This document shows positions 53,512 to 61,403 of a stretch of DNA of 64,000 nucleotides, piece by piece. The notes under the pieces are model-generated. The model was not told the origin of the DNA. It worked only from the letters and a program-made list of their open reading frames with translations, and ran no database searches. Location: positions 162,560 to 226,559 of the forward strand of contig NZ_JABACJ020000006.1 in NCBI RefSeq assembly GCF_012524165.2. Direction: 5' to 3'. This DNA is from Faecalicatena faecalis (GTDB taxonomy: Bacteria; Bacillota; Clostridia; Lachnospirales; Lachnospiraceae). The position numbers and the translations under genes were made by a program. Each line of letters begins with the position of its first letter. The stretch's first letter is position 1.

Positions 53512-54492
53512 TTGAAGGCAGAAATTTTGAAAATGCTGCGTGAAAGTGAAGATTATGTTTCCGGTCAGCAAATTAGCGAGAAGTTCGGTGTATCCCGCAC
53601 GGCAGTATGGAAGGCGATCAATCAGTTGAAAGAGGAAGGATATCAGGTGGAAGCAGTGCGCAACCGGGGGTATCAGATCGTAAGCAGCCCTGATGTCATC
53701 ACGGCAGAAGAGCTCAAAAGTCAGATGGATACACAGTGGGCAGCACAGCAGGTCTGTTATTATGAGGAGACGGACTCCACCAATATCCGTGCAAAACAGT
53801 TGGGGGAAGAAGGTATGCCCCATGGAACACTTGCGGTCGCGGACATACAGAGTGCAGGACGCGGCAGGCGGGGCAGAGGCTGGGAGACACCAAAGGGATG
53901 CAGCATCTGCATGTCTATTCTACTGCGCCCAGAGATACCGCCTGTCAAAGCGCCCATGTTGACCCTTGTCATGGCACAGAGCGTGGCGGAAGGGATAAAA
54001 GAATCTACCGGAGTTGACGTTCAGATTAAATGGCCCAATGATATCGTATTAAATGGAAAGAAGCTAGTCGGTATCCTGACCGAGATGAGTACGGAAATCG
54101 ATTATATCAATCATGTAGTGATCGGCGTAGGAATCAATGTAAATATGGAACAATTTCCAAAAGAATTGAGTGAGAAGGCCACTTCGTTGCGGGTTGAATT
54201 GGGACATCCTATGAAAAGGAGTCCAATCATTGCAGCCGTAATGAAAAAGTTTGAGAAAAACTATGGTTTGTTCATAGAGGCTGGAGATCTGGAGCCTATC
54301 CAGGATGCATATAACAGCCTGCTGGTCAATCAAGGCAGAGAGGTACGTATCCTCGGAGCTAAAGAAGAGTATAATGCATTTTCGCTCGGTATCAATAAAG
54401 AAGGCGAACTCCTGGTACGTAAGGAAGATGGGAGCATGGAAGCAATCTTTGCAGGTGAGGTTTCTGTCAGAGGCATATATGGATACGTTTAA
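53512..54492 (+). CDS. birA: Bifunctional biotin-[acetyl-CoA-carboxylase] ligase / biotin repressor
   Basis: A 326-residue protein. The N-terminal HTH (EILKMLRESEDYVSGQQISEKFGVSRTAVWKAINQLKEEGYQVEAV) is followed by the ligase domain with the biotinyl-AMP loop GRGRRGRGWETPKG, the IKWPNDIVLNGKKLVGILTEM signature, and a C-terminal SH3-like domain. It biotinylates carboxylases and may repress biotin genes. TTG 53512 is chosen because GGGGTGA precedes it; the longer open frame to 53461 only translates the repeat element. Confidence 0.95.
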   Translation: MKAEILKMLRESEDYVSGQQISEKFGVSRTAVWKAINQLKEEGYQVEAVRNRGYQIVSSPDVITAEELKSQMDTQWAAQQVCYYEETDSTNIRAKQLGEEGMPHGTLAVADIQSAGRGRRGRGWETPKGCSICMSILLRPEIPPVKAPMLTLVMAQSVAEGIKESTGVDVQIKWPNDIVLNGKKLVGILTEMSTEIDYINHVVIGVGINVNMEQFPKELSEKATSLRVELGHPMKRSPIIAAVMKKFEKNYGLFIEAGDLEPIQDAYNSLLVNQGREVRILGAKEEYNAFSLGINKEGELLVRKEDGSMEAIFAGEVSVRGIYGYV

Positions 54493-54506
54493 TCAGAAAA
54501 TGGAGA

Positions 54507-54529
54507 GCAAAAGGGTCAGACCCCTTTGC
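54507..54529 (+). repeat. Short GGGTC/GACCCC hairpin after birA
   Basis: GCAAAAGGG and CCCCTTTGC around TCAGA. It resembles the core of the dispersed elements at 30460 and 53424 but lacks their AAATATTCTGAAA head. Confidence 0.5.
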
Positions 54530-54549
54530 AGCAGAAAGGATCGAAGGGT

Positions 54550-54891
54550 ATGGAAGAAGAGGTTGTACTTTGCGCCGCCAGTTCTTATGAGCGGAAGTTC
54601 TATCTGAACCCGGAATTTGAGTCCCTCCCGGAGGGAATCAAGCAGGAGCTTCAGATTATGTGTGTATTGTACACAGAGGATGTGGGCGGTGTTCTGATGG
54701 TGGTATACGATGAAGACGGCAATCTTGAGCTTAAGGTGGACCACCAGGAGGATGATTTTACATTTGACGAGATTGGAAGTGCTTTGAAGATAAAAGAGCT
54801 CCAGAGGACAAAGGAGGAGCTGTTCGAATCTTTAGAGCTGTTTTTTAAGGTTTTCTATTTAGGGGAGGATATCAATGTTATTGACGATTGA
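54550..54891 (+). CDS. DUF6145 family protein
   Basis: A 113-residue small acidic protein ([57 protein letters not shown]...). It matches the Lachnospiraceae DUF6145 proteins that sit next to coaX or birA. There is no TM or signal. Start at ATG 54550 with GAAGGGT upstream. It overlaps coaX by 17 nt, so it is coupled to that gene. Function unknown. Confidence 0.75.
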   Translation: MEEEVVLCAASSYERKFYLNPEFESLPEGIKQELQIMCVLYTEDVGGVLMVVYDEDGNLELKVDHQEDDFTFDEIGSALKIKELQRTKEELFESLELFFKVFYLGEDINVIDD

Positions 54892-55645
54892 TGTTGGAAA
54901 TACAAATATTACTCTGGGCGTGTTCCAGAATGAGAAATTATTCGGAACCTTCCGTATGACGACAAAGCTTCCGAGGACATCGGATGAATACGGACTGACT
55001 ATCTGTGGCATATTAGAGCATCGGGATGTAGTTCCACAGGATATTGATGCGGTCATCATTGCATCTGTCGTGCCAGATATTATGCATTCTCTGGTCAATG
55101 GAATCATTAAGTATCTCAGGGTGAAGCCTTTGGTCGTGTCTGCCGGGATTAAGACCGGAATCCGTGTTGTGACCGAAAATCCGAAGGAAATCGGACCGGA
55201 CCGGATCGTAGATGCGGTTGCTGGATATGAGCTTTACGGCGGGCCGGTGATCGTGGTCGACTTTGGAACGGCTACTACCTATGATCTGATTGGGCCGAAT
55301 GGAACGTTTGAGGCGGGAATTACAGCACCGGGCATCGAGACGGCAGGACGTTCTTTATGGGGGGGAGCAGCCATGCTTCCAGCAATTGAGATCAAGAAGC
55401 CGCAGTCCATCCTGGCGAAGGAGACAATCTCCAGTATGCAGGCGGGCCTGGTCTATGGAGCAATCGGACAGACGGAGTATATTATAGGAAAGATGAAGGA
55501 AGAGTCCGGCTATGATGATGCAATCGTTGTTGCAACTGGCGGTCTTGGGAAAATCATTGCGCAGGAGACGGACAGTATCGATAAGTACAGGCCGGATCTG
55601 ACGCTGGATGGTCTTCGCCTGATTTATCATAAAAATAGGAAATAG
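54875..55645 (+). CDS. coaX: Type III pantothenate kinase
   Basis: A 256-residue ASKHA-fold kinase for the first step of coenzyme A synthesis. P-loop-like [12 protein letters not shown] at the N terminus, [33 protein letters not shown], and [26 protein letters not shown] are characteristic. A seven-G run codes for Trp-Gly-Gly near residue 160. Good GGGAGG site. Next to birA, an often seen neighbour. Confidence 0.96.
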   Translation: MLLTIDVGNTNITLGVFQNEKLFGTFRMTTKLPRTSDEYGLTICGILEHRDVVPQDIDAVIIASVVPDIMHSLVNGIIKYLRVKPLVVSAGIKTGIRVVTENPKEIGPDRIVDAVAGYELYGGPVIVVDFGTATTYDLIGPNGTFEAGITAPGIETAGRSLWGGAAMLPAIEIKKPQSILAKETISSMQAGLVYGAIGQTEYIIGKMKEESGYDDAIVVATGGLGKIIAQETDSIDKYRPDLTLDGLRLIYHKNRK

Positions 55646-55658
55646 TGAGATAATAGAC

Positions 55659-56618
55659 ATGAAACAGTTGAAAATAGGCAGCGTACAACTTGAGAACTCT
55701 TATATATTAGGACCTATGGCAGGAGTAACGGACCTGCCATTTCGCTTGCTGTGCAAGGAACAGGGAGCTGGTCTTGTATGTATGGAAATGGTGAGCGCAA
55801 AAGGAATCCTGTACAATAATAAGAATACAGAAAATCTTCTGACGATTCATCCAGAGGAAACACCAGCATCCCTGCAGCTTTTTGGTTCGGACCCGAAGAT
55901 TGTGAGTGAGATGGCAAAACGGATCGAGGAGCGTCCCTTCGCAATCCTGGACATCAACATGGGCTGTCCGGTTCCGAAGGTAGTCCGAAACGGAGAGGGC
56001 TCTGCGCTCATGAAAAATCCGAAGCTGGTATACGAACTGGTTTCCGCTGTGGTAAAAGCAATCGAAAAGCCCGTCACGGTAAAAATCAGAAAAGGATTTG
56101 ACGATGAACATGTCAATGCGGTAGAGATCGCAAAGATCATTGAGGAGGCGGGAGCTGCCGCGGTGGCGGTCCACGGCCGGACAAGGGAACAGTATTATTC
56201 CGGCAGCGCGGACTGGGACATCATCAGACAGGTGAAGGAAGCCGTGTCTATCCCTGTCATTGGCAATGGAGATGTAACCTCCGGTGAAAGGGCGATTGCC
56301 ATGCGCGAGCAGACCGGCTGCGACGGGATCATGATTGCACGTGGTGCACAGGGAAATCCGTGGATTTTCTCGGAGCTGTTGGAATATGAGAGGACCGGGA
56401 CACTTCCTCCCCGCCCATCTGTAGAAGAGATTAAGAAAACGATGCTTCGACATGCACGTCTTCAGCTCGAATATAAAGGAGATTATCTGGGAATTCGGGA
56501 GATGCGCAAGCATGTGGCATGGTACACGAAAGGGCTTCATGGATCCGCAAAGCTTAGGGAAGCAATTAATCAGGTCACGACCTATGAAGAACTGGAAAAT
56601 ATCTTGACATCATTATAG
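55659..56618 (+). CDS. dusB: tRNA-dihydrouridine synthase (DusB-like)
   Basis: A 319-residue FMN-dependent enzyme reducing specific uridines in the tRNA D-loop. The catalytic Cys103 is in NMGCPVPKVVRNGEGSALM. FMN contacts are expected in LGPMAGVTDLPFR, VHGRTREQYYSG, IGNGDVTSGE and MIARGAQGNPWIF. The C-terminal helical tRNA-binding domain is present. It begins 13 bp after coaX. The promoter of greA lies inside its end. Confidence 0.95.
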   Translation: MKQLKIGSVQLENSYILGPMAGVTDLPFRLLCKEQGAGLVCMEMVSAKGILYNNKNTENLLTIHPEETPASLQLFGSDPKIVSEMAKRIEERPFAILDINMGCPVPKVVRNGEGSALMKNPKLVYELVSAVVKAIEKPVTVKIRKGFDDEHVNAVEIAKIIEEAGAAAVAVHGRTREQYYSGSADWDIIRQVKEAVSIPVIGNGDVTSGERAIAMREQTGCDGIMIARGAQGNPWIFSELLEYERTGTLPPRPSVEEIKKTMLRHARLQLEYKGDYLGIREMRKHVAWYTKGLHGSAKLREAINQVTTYEELENILTSL

Positions 56619-56632
56619 GGATTGGTTATAAT
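56604..56632 (+). promoter_or_regulatory. Consensus promoter of greA-lysS
   Basis: TTGACA (56604-56609), exactly 17 bp, then TATAAT (56627-56632): a perfect sigma-A consensus. The -35 is inside the last codons of dusB. It should be one of the strongest promoters in the window. Confidence 0.85.
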
Positions 56633-56741
56633 ATTGAAATTGTGAAATATAATTTTAAACAGGACAAGAGTCAGGAAAAAGAAGCGCTGATTTTAAGAAA
56701 TAAAACCTATTTACGCAAAAAAAGAAAGGGAGCATTTAGCA

Positions 56742-57227
56742 ATGGCAGAATCAAAGAAAAGATTACTTACTTATGCAGGTCTGAAGGCACTTGAGGACGA
56801 ACTTGAGAACTTAAAAGTAGTCAAACGAAAAGAAGTTGCAGGAAAAATCAAAGAAGCAAGAGAACAGGGAGACTTATCTGAGAACGCAGAGTATGATGCA
56901 GCAAAGGATGAGCAGCGTGATATCGAGGCTCGTATCGAAGAGCTGGAAGGCATCCTTAAGAATGCAGAAGTAGTCGTGGAAGATGAAGTTGATTTCGATA
57001 AGATTAATGTAGGGTGTAAAGTAAAGGTATTTGACGTGACATTCGATGAGGAAATGGAATTTAAGATTGTCGGTTCCACCGAGGCGAACAGCTTAGAAGG
57101 CAAGATTTCCAATGAATCACCGGTAGGTCAGGCATTGATGGGCAGAAAAGTAGGAGAGACAGTAGACGTAGAGACACAGGCAGGAAACATTCAGTACAAA
57201 GTACTTGAGATCAGCCGTTCAATGTAA
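56742..57227 (+). CDS. greA: Transcription elongation factor GreA
   Basis: A 161-residue factor that rescues backtracked RNA polymerase. The N-terminal coiled coil (LTYAGLKALEDELENLKVVKRKEVAGKIKEAREQGDLSENAEYDAAKDEQ) carries the acidic tip ENAEYDAAKDEQ that reaches the active site. The C-terminal FKBP-like domain has ISNESPVGQALMGRKVGETVDVE. Strong AAAGGGAG site. Confidence 0.97.
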   Translation: MAESKKRLLTYAGLKALEDELENLKVVKRKEVAGKIKEAREQGDLSENAEYDAAKDEQRDIEARIEELEGILKNAEVVVEDEVDFDKINVGCKVKVFDVTFDEEMEFKIVGSTEANSLEGKISNESPVGQALMGRKVGETVDVETQAGNIQYKVLEISRSM

Positions 57228-57246
57228 TAATAAAACCAATGAAATG

Positions 57247-57272
57247 CAGACCCCTTATGAACAAGGGGTCTG
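57247..57272 (+). repeat. Hairpin between greA and lysS
   Basis: CAGACCCCTT pairs perfectly with AAGGGGTCTG around ATGAAC. There is no T tract, so read-through into lysS is likely. The GACCCC/GGGGTC core is shared with the dispersed elements at 30460, 53424 and 54507. Confidence 0.65.
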
Positions 57273-57300
57273 AATTCGCTTATGAAGGAGGAGAAAAACA

Positions 57301-58815
57301 GTGTCCGAGCAGAAGAATCAGAATAACGCACAGCAGAAGAATACGCAGGAACCGGATCTGAATCAGTTAAGAAAGGTGCGCCGTGAGAAGCTGGCAGATT
57401 TACAGAACAACGGAAAGGATCCGTTCGTAATTACAAAATATGACCAGACGCATCATAGCCAGGAGATCAAAGATAATTTCGATGAATTAGAGGGAAAGAC
57501 TGTATCCATCGCAGGACGTATGATGTCCAAGCGCGTCATGGGAAAGGCATCTTTCTGTAACGTGCAGGATTTAAAGGGCAATATCCAGTCTTATGTAGCA
57601 AGAGATAGTGTTGGGGAAGATGCATATAAAGAATTCAAGAAGATGGATGTTGGCGATGTTGTTGGAATCGTTGGAGAAGTGTTCAGAACAAAGACAGGAG
57701 AGATTTCTATCCATGCTGCTTCTGTGACACTGCTTTCTAAGAGTCTCCAGATTCTGCCGGAGAAATTCCATGGACTGACGAATACAGATATCCGTTACCG
57801 TCAGAGATATGTAGACCTGATCATGAATCCGGATGTTAAGGATACTTTTGTAAAGCGTTCTAAGATTCTGAGTGCGATCAGACGTTACCTGGATTCTGAG
57901 GGATTCATGGAAGTAGAGACTCCGATGCTCGTAAGCAATGCGGGCGGTGCTGCTGCAAGACCGTTCGAGACACATTTCAATGCGCTGGATGAAGACTTCA
58001 AGCTGCGTATTTCTTTGGAATTGTACTTAAAGAGACTGATTGTCGGTGGAATGGAACGCGTTTATGAGATTGGACGTGTCTTCCGTAACGAGGGACTGGA
58101 CACAAGACATAATCCAGAATTTACACTTATGGAATTATATCAGGCATATACAGACTATCACGGCATGATGAATCTGACAGAGAACCTGTACCGTACAGTA
58201 GCACAGGAAGTTCTGGGAACCACAAAGATTGTTTACAATGGTGTGGAAATGGATCTTGGCAAACCATTCGAGCGAATCACAATGGTAGACGCTGTTAAGA
58301 AATATGCAGGAATTGACTTTAACGAGATTAAGACAACCGAGGAAGCCAAGGCGCTTGCAAAAGAAAAGGGAATCGAGTTCGAAGACAGACATAAAAAGGG
58401 CGATATTCTGAGCCTGTTCTTTGAAGAGTATGTAGAGGAACACTTGATTCAGCCAACATTTGTTATGGACCATCCAATCGAGATTTCACCACTTACGAAG
58501 AAAAAACCAGAAAATCCAGAGTATACAGAGAGATTTGAGTTCTTCATGAATGGCTGGGAGATGGCAAATGCATATTCCGAGCTGAATGATCCGATCGATC
58601 AGAGAGAGAGATTTAGAGTGCAGGAAGAACTGCTGGCACAGGGTGATGAGGAAGCGAACACAACCGACGAAGATTTCCTGAATGCTTTGGAGATCGGTAT
58701 GCCTCCTACAGGTGGAATCGGATTCGGAATCGACAGAATGTGTATGCTGCTCACTGACTCTGCAGCAATCAGAGACGTGCTGTTATTCCCCACAATGAAG
58801 CCCCTCGACAAGTAA
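57301..58815 (+). CDS. lysS: Lysyl-tRNA synthetase, class II
   Basis: A 504-residue enzyme charging tRNA-Lys. The N-terminal OB-fold anticodon domain covers about 60-165 ([23 protein letters not shown]). Class II motif 2 is [25 protein letters not shown] and motif 3 [20 protein letters not shown] start at 57301 with AAGGAGG upstream. Sequence character changes directly after the stop codon, where the mobile segment begins. Confidence 0.97.
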   Translation: MSEQKNQNNAQQKNTQEPDLNQLRKVRREKLADLQNNGKDPFVITKYDQTHHSQEIKDNFDELEGKTVSIAGRMMSKRVMGKASFCNVQDLKGNIQSYVARDSVGEDAYKEFKKMDVGDVVGIVGEVFRTKTGEISIHAASVTLLSKSLQILPEKFHGLTNTDIRYRQRYVDLIMNPDVKDTFVKRSKILSAIRRYLDSEGFMEVETPMLVSNAGGAAARPFETHFNALDEDFKLRISLELYLKRLIVGGMERVYEIGRVFRNEGLDTRHNPEFTLMELYQAYTDYHGMMNLTENLYRTVAQEVLGTTKIVYNGVEMDLGKPFERITMVDAVKKYAGIDFNEIKTTEEAKALAKEKGIEFEDRHKKGDILSLFFEEYVEEHLIQPTFVMDHPIEISPLTKKKPENPEYTERFEFFMNGWEMANAYSELNDPIDQRERFRVQEELLAQGDEEANTTDEDFLNALEIGMPPTGGIGFGIDRMCMLLTDSAAIRDVLLFPTMKPLDK

Positions 58816-58880
58816 AATTCGAAAAAAACCAGTGTTTATGCGGGTTTCGGGAGTTTCCAAACCGAATAAATTTACCTCTT

Positions 58881-59032
58881 TACACCAAATTTACACCAAT
58901 CGGTGCTAAAAACGGTGCAGAGACTAAAAAATCGCATAATTTTGAGTTTCACACAGCTCCTGAGAAGCTACATCTTCTCAGGAGCTTCTTTCATTTCTCA
59001 TAGTTTTCGGACTACATCGCAAACTACACCAA
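58881..59032. repeat. Three TACACCAA direct repeats at the edge of the mobile segment
   Basis: TACACCAA occurs at 58881-58888, 58892-58899 and 59025-59032, the first two as TTTACACC-AAA/AAT tandem copies. Such repeats are typical of arm-binding sites of tyrosine integrases in phages and ICEs. No integrase gene is present in the window, so this may be a remnant or the end of an element. Confidence 0.4.
58955..58990 (+). terminator. Terminator downstream of lysS
   Basis: A perfect 13-bp stem AGCTCCTGAGAAG/CTTCTCAGGAGCT followed by TCTTTC. It lies 140 bp after the lysS stop, within the AT-rich border region. Confidence 0.8.
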
Positions 59033-59086
59033 TTCTGTTTTTCTCAATATAATGAGGATAATCACAGAGGAAGGGGTGGTTATACT

Positions 59087-60478
59087 ATGAGCAACAGTTT
59101 AGCAAGCGTTCACCCGGAGCTAATTCCTGAATGGTCAGAGAGGAATTTACCGCTGACGCCGGATAAGATAACCTTCGGTTCAAATAAAAGAGTGTGGTGG
59201 AAAGGTGCTTGCGGACACGAGTGGGAAACGAGCGTTAAAGCTCGTTCAAAGGGCGAGAAATGCCCGATATGCTCAGGAGCGAGAGTAATAGAGGGTATCA
59301 ATGATTTAGTCACATTGAAGCCCCTGTTGGCTCAGGAGTGGTCTGAAAAGAACAAATTAAAGCCAACCGAGGTATCTGTCGCTTCTCATAAGAAGATTAT
59401 TTGGAAATGTAAACACGGACACGAATGGGAAGCAAGCGTTAAAAGCAGAACGGTAAACGGCACAGGCTGTCCATACTGCTCACATAATAAAGTCCTTGCA
59501 GGGTTCAATGACCTTGCTTCACAGTATCCCAATATTGCTGCTGAATGGTCTGACAGAAATCTTCCGTTGCTGCCTACAATGGTAACAGCCTTTGCAAACA
59601 GTAAGGCTTGGTGGAAATGCAAAGATTGCGGAAACGAGTGGCACACTCTTATTTCAACCCGTTCCGGTGGGAGCAGATGTCCGTATTGTAGCGGATATAC
59701 ATTGCTCAAAGGATTTAATGACTTGGCGACTACGCACCCTGAACTTGCGGCTGAGTGGTCAGAAAGAAATTATCCCCTAATGCCTGATGAGGTAAACGCA
59801 AAATCAAGACGCAATGTTTGGTGGAAATGTAATACCTGCGACAATGAGTGGAAGTCCGTTATAAATGCCCGTGTAAAAGGAACAGTATGCCCGGTTTGTG
59901 CGGACAGGGCGGTTCTTGCAGGGTACAATGATTTAGCCACAACGGACAGGAAACTGCTTGCTGAATGGGATTATGAAAAAAACTCTCTGCTCCCGACACA
60001 AGTATCAAGAAAGTCGATGAAAAGTGTGTGGTGGAAATGTTCACTCGGACATTCTTGGAAAGCAAAAATCAGCGACAGAACAATTCTTAGAGAAAAATGC
60101 ACCGTATGCAAAAGCGAATATCGCTCCGTCTTCCCCGGCTTGGCTGTTGCCTATTACGCAAATCAAAAAGGACTAAAGGTTCAGCTCGGTTCGGATAAAC
60201 TATTAGGAATACCACTTGAAACCTACATTCCGTCAGAAAAGCTGGCGATAGAATTTACGAACGGCTCAGAACATATGGAGGTTCTCAAAAGCCACCTTTG
60301 CAAGCAGCGAAATATAAAACTCGTAAAACTCCCTTTTAAGACAACCGAAACGGAAACGGAGTATGCCGACAGAGTAAAAGCAGTTTTCAAAAGCGTACAT
60401 ATCTTTATTTATTCTGATGTCGAAGTAGATGTTTCGGTAATCAAAAGAAGATTCGATGAATGGAGGAAACGACTATGA
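59087..60478 (+). CDS. Five-repeat zinc-ribbon protein with nuclease-like C terminus
   Basis: A 463-residue protein. Five ~66-residue repeats (about 8-335) each run: D(L)...P.L..EWS.RN.PL.P..V...S...VWWKC..C..EW...V..R..G..CP.C. Each has two Cys/His pairs for zinc, like DUF4379 treble-clef/zinc-ribbon units. Residues about 340-463 contain LETYIPSEKLAIEFTNGSEH and KQRNIKLVKLPF, the layout of a Vsr/PD-(D/E)XK-like nuclease core (an acidic residue, then Glu in IEF). The zinc repeats would bind DNA or RNA. It overlaps the next small gene by 4 nt. Clearly accessory; a defence or element-maintenance role is inference. Confidence 0.75.
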   Translation: MSNSLASVHPELIPEWSERNLPLTPDKITFGSNKRVWWKGACGHEWETSVKARSKGEKCPICSGARVIEGINDLVTLKPLLAQEWSEKNKLKPTEVSVASHKKIIWKCKHGHEWEASVKSRTVNGTGCPYCSHNKVLAGFNDLASQYPNIAAEWSDRNLPLLPTMVTAFANSKAWWKCKDCGNEWHTLISTRSGGSRCPYCSGYTLLKGFNDLATTHPELAAEWSERNYPLMPDEVNAKSRRNVWWKCNTCDNEWKSVINARVKGTVCPVCADRAVLAGYNDLATTDRKLLAEWDYEKNSLLPTQVSRKSMKSVWWKCSLGHSWKAKISDRTILREKCTVCKSEYRSVFPGLAVAYYANQKGLKVQLGSDKLLGIPLETYIPSEKLAIEFTNGSEHMEVLKSHLCKQRNIKLVKLPFKTTETETEYADRVKAVFKSVHIFIYSDVEVDVSVIKRRFDEWRKRL

Positions 60479-60654
60479 GAGAAGAAAAGTTCCATATCTA
60501 TCTAAATGATGACGAATATAGCAGATTGATACAATCACTTATTCGTTTGAAGAACAGCCTGACAGCACAAGGCAGATGCACCGATGCAGTAGATGATATT
60601 CTTTATAAGGTGCTTTCAGCCAAGAGAAGAAAGTTCAAAATCAAATATATCTGA
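60475..60654 (+). CDS. Small ICE-associated hypothetical protein (59 aa)
   Basis: A 59-residue protein, MREEKFHIYLNDDEYSRLIQSLIRLKNSLTAQGRCTDAVDDILYKVLSAKRRKFKIKYI without signal or TM (residues quoted in part: HIYLNDDEYSRLI, DAVDDILYKVL). Near-identical proteins are common in Tn1549/Tn916-like conjugative elements of gut Firmicutes, with unknown role. ATG 60475 overlaps the stop of the zinc-ribbon gene and has GGAGGAAACG upstream, so the two are coupled. Confidence 0.65.
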   Translation: MREEKFHIYLNDDEYSRLIQSLIRLKNSLTAQGRCTDAVDDILYKVLSAKRRKFKIKYI

Positions 60655-60664
60655 ACACGAAAAG

Positions 60665-60693
60665 AGACCGCCTACACGATGTAAGCGGTCTTT
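60665..60693 (+). terminator. Terminator after the zinc-ribbon gene pair
   Basis: AGACCGC pairs with GCGGTCT, with an inner TACA/TGTA pairing and a TTT end. Confidence 0.75.
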
Positions 60694-60984
60694 GCTAATT
60701 TAGAGTAAGTTCGACAAATTGGAATTTGAAAACTATAAAATTATGAATGATTATTGCTCTCCATAGGTTATCAATAAAATTCTCCAAAAGCCTTGAAAAT
60801 AAAGGATTTATCGCAATATGTTCGCCTTATTCCTTTATATGATTTCACACAAGTTTACTCTTTCCCTGACTGCTTATAAGGGCAAAATCAAGGGCAAGAA
60901 AATCTCATAACAAGATATAACAGAGTGTGGCAATCGGAGAACTGTGATGTATGTGCGAATATATTATACTGGAGGATTAATTAT
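60694..60984. other. AT-rich intergenic region
   Basis: About 290 bases between the terminator and tnpV. I see no coding frame of note. Direct CAAGGGCAA-like motifs near 60880-60900 (GGGCAAAATCAAGGGCAAG) are the only pattern. A GGAGG site at the right end belongs to tnpV. Confidence 0.4.
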
Positions 60985-61365
60985 ATGGACAAGTACATTT
61001 TTGATAAAAAGAATGGTTTATGGTATGAGTTGCAGGGAGATTATTATATCCCTTGCCTTACTTTACCAACCGAAAAAGAACACAAACCTATCGGCTTATG
61101 GGGGCAGCGGCACAAACGCTACTTACAGGAACATAAACGGGCGGTTTACACCACGCTACTCACAAGCGGAAAATTGAACCGTTATCTTGCTGATATTGAC
61201 GAACAGGCAGCGGAAATGATGTTTCGATTGGTCGAGCAAATGGCTGGCAAGGAGGGGGTAACCGAACAACTCAAAGCAGAAAACTCGATGTTGTGGGTTG
61301 GAAGAATGAACGAGATACAAGCAAGGGCAAGAGAAATCGTCAATATAGAAATTATTTACGCATAA
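60985..61365 (+). CDS. tnpV: TnpV family transposon-encoded protein
   Basis: A 126-residue protein with the TnpV pattern: MDKYIFDKKNGLWYELQGDYYIPCLTLP, GLWGQRHKRYLQEHKRAVYTTLLTSGKLNRYLADIDEQA and ENSMLWVGRMNEIQARAREIV. TnpV is found beside TnpX-type serine recombinases in Tn4451/Tn5397-like elements; its role is unclear. ATG 60985 has TGGAGG upstream. No large recombinase gene is in view. A terminator and then a group II intron follow directly. Confidence 0.85.
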   Translation: MDKYIFDKKNGLWYELQGDYYIPCLTLPTEKEHKPIGLWGQRHKRYLQEHKRAVYTTLLTSGKLNRYLADIDEQAAEMMFRLVEQMAGKEGVTEQLKAENSMLWVGRMNEIQARAREIVNIEIIYA

Positions 61366-61368
61366 AAC

Positions 61369-61403
61369 AAAGGCGGCAGAGATTTCTTTCTGTCGCCTTT
61401 ATT
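61369..61403 (+). terminator. Terminator of tnpV, target of the group II intron
   Basis: AAAGGCG pairs with CGCCTTT, with inner CAGA/TCTG. The intron begins at once after it, as group IIC introns prefer sites behind terminator hairpins. Confidence 0.85.

Noticed and set aside
55707..56540. 277-codon minus-strand open frame opposite dusB
   Set aside because: Product is unlike any protein pattern and fully covered by the clear dusB gene; chance antisense frame.
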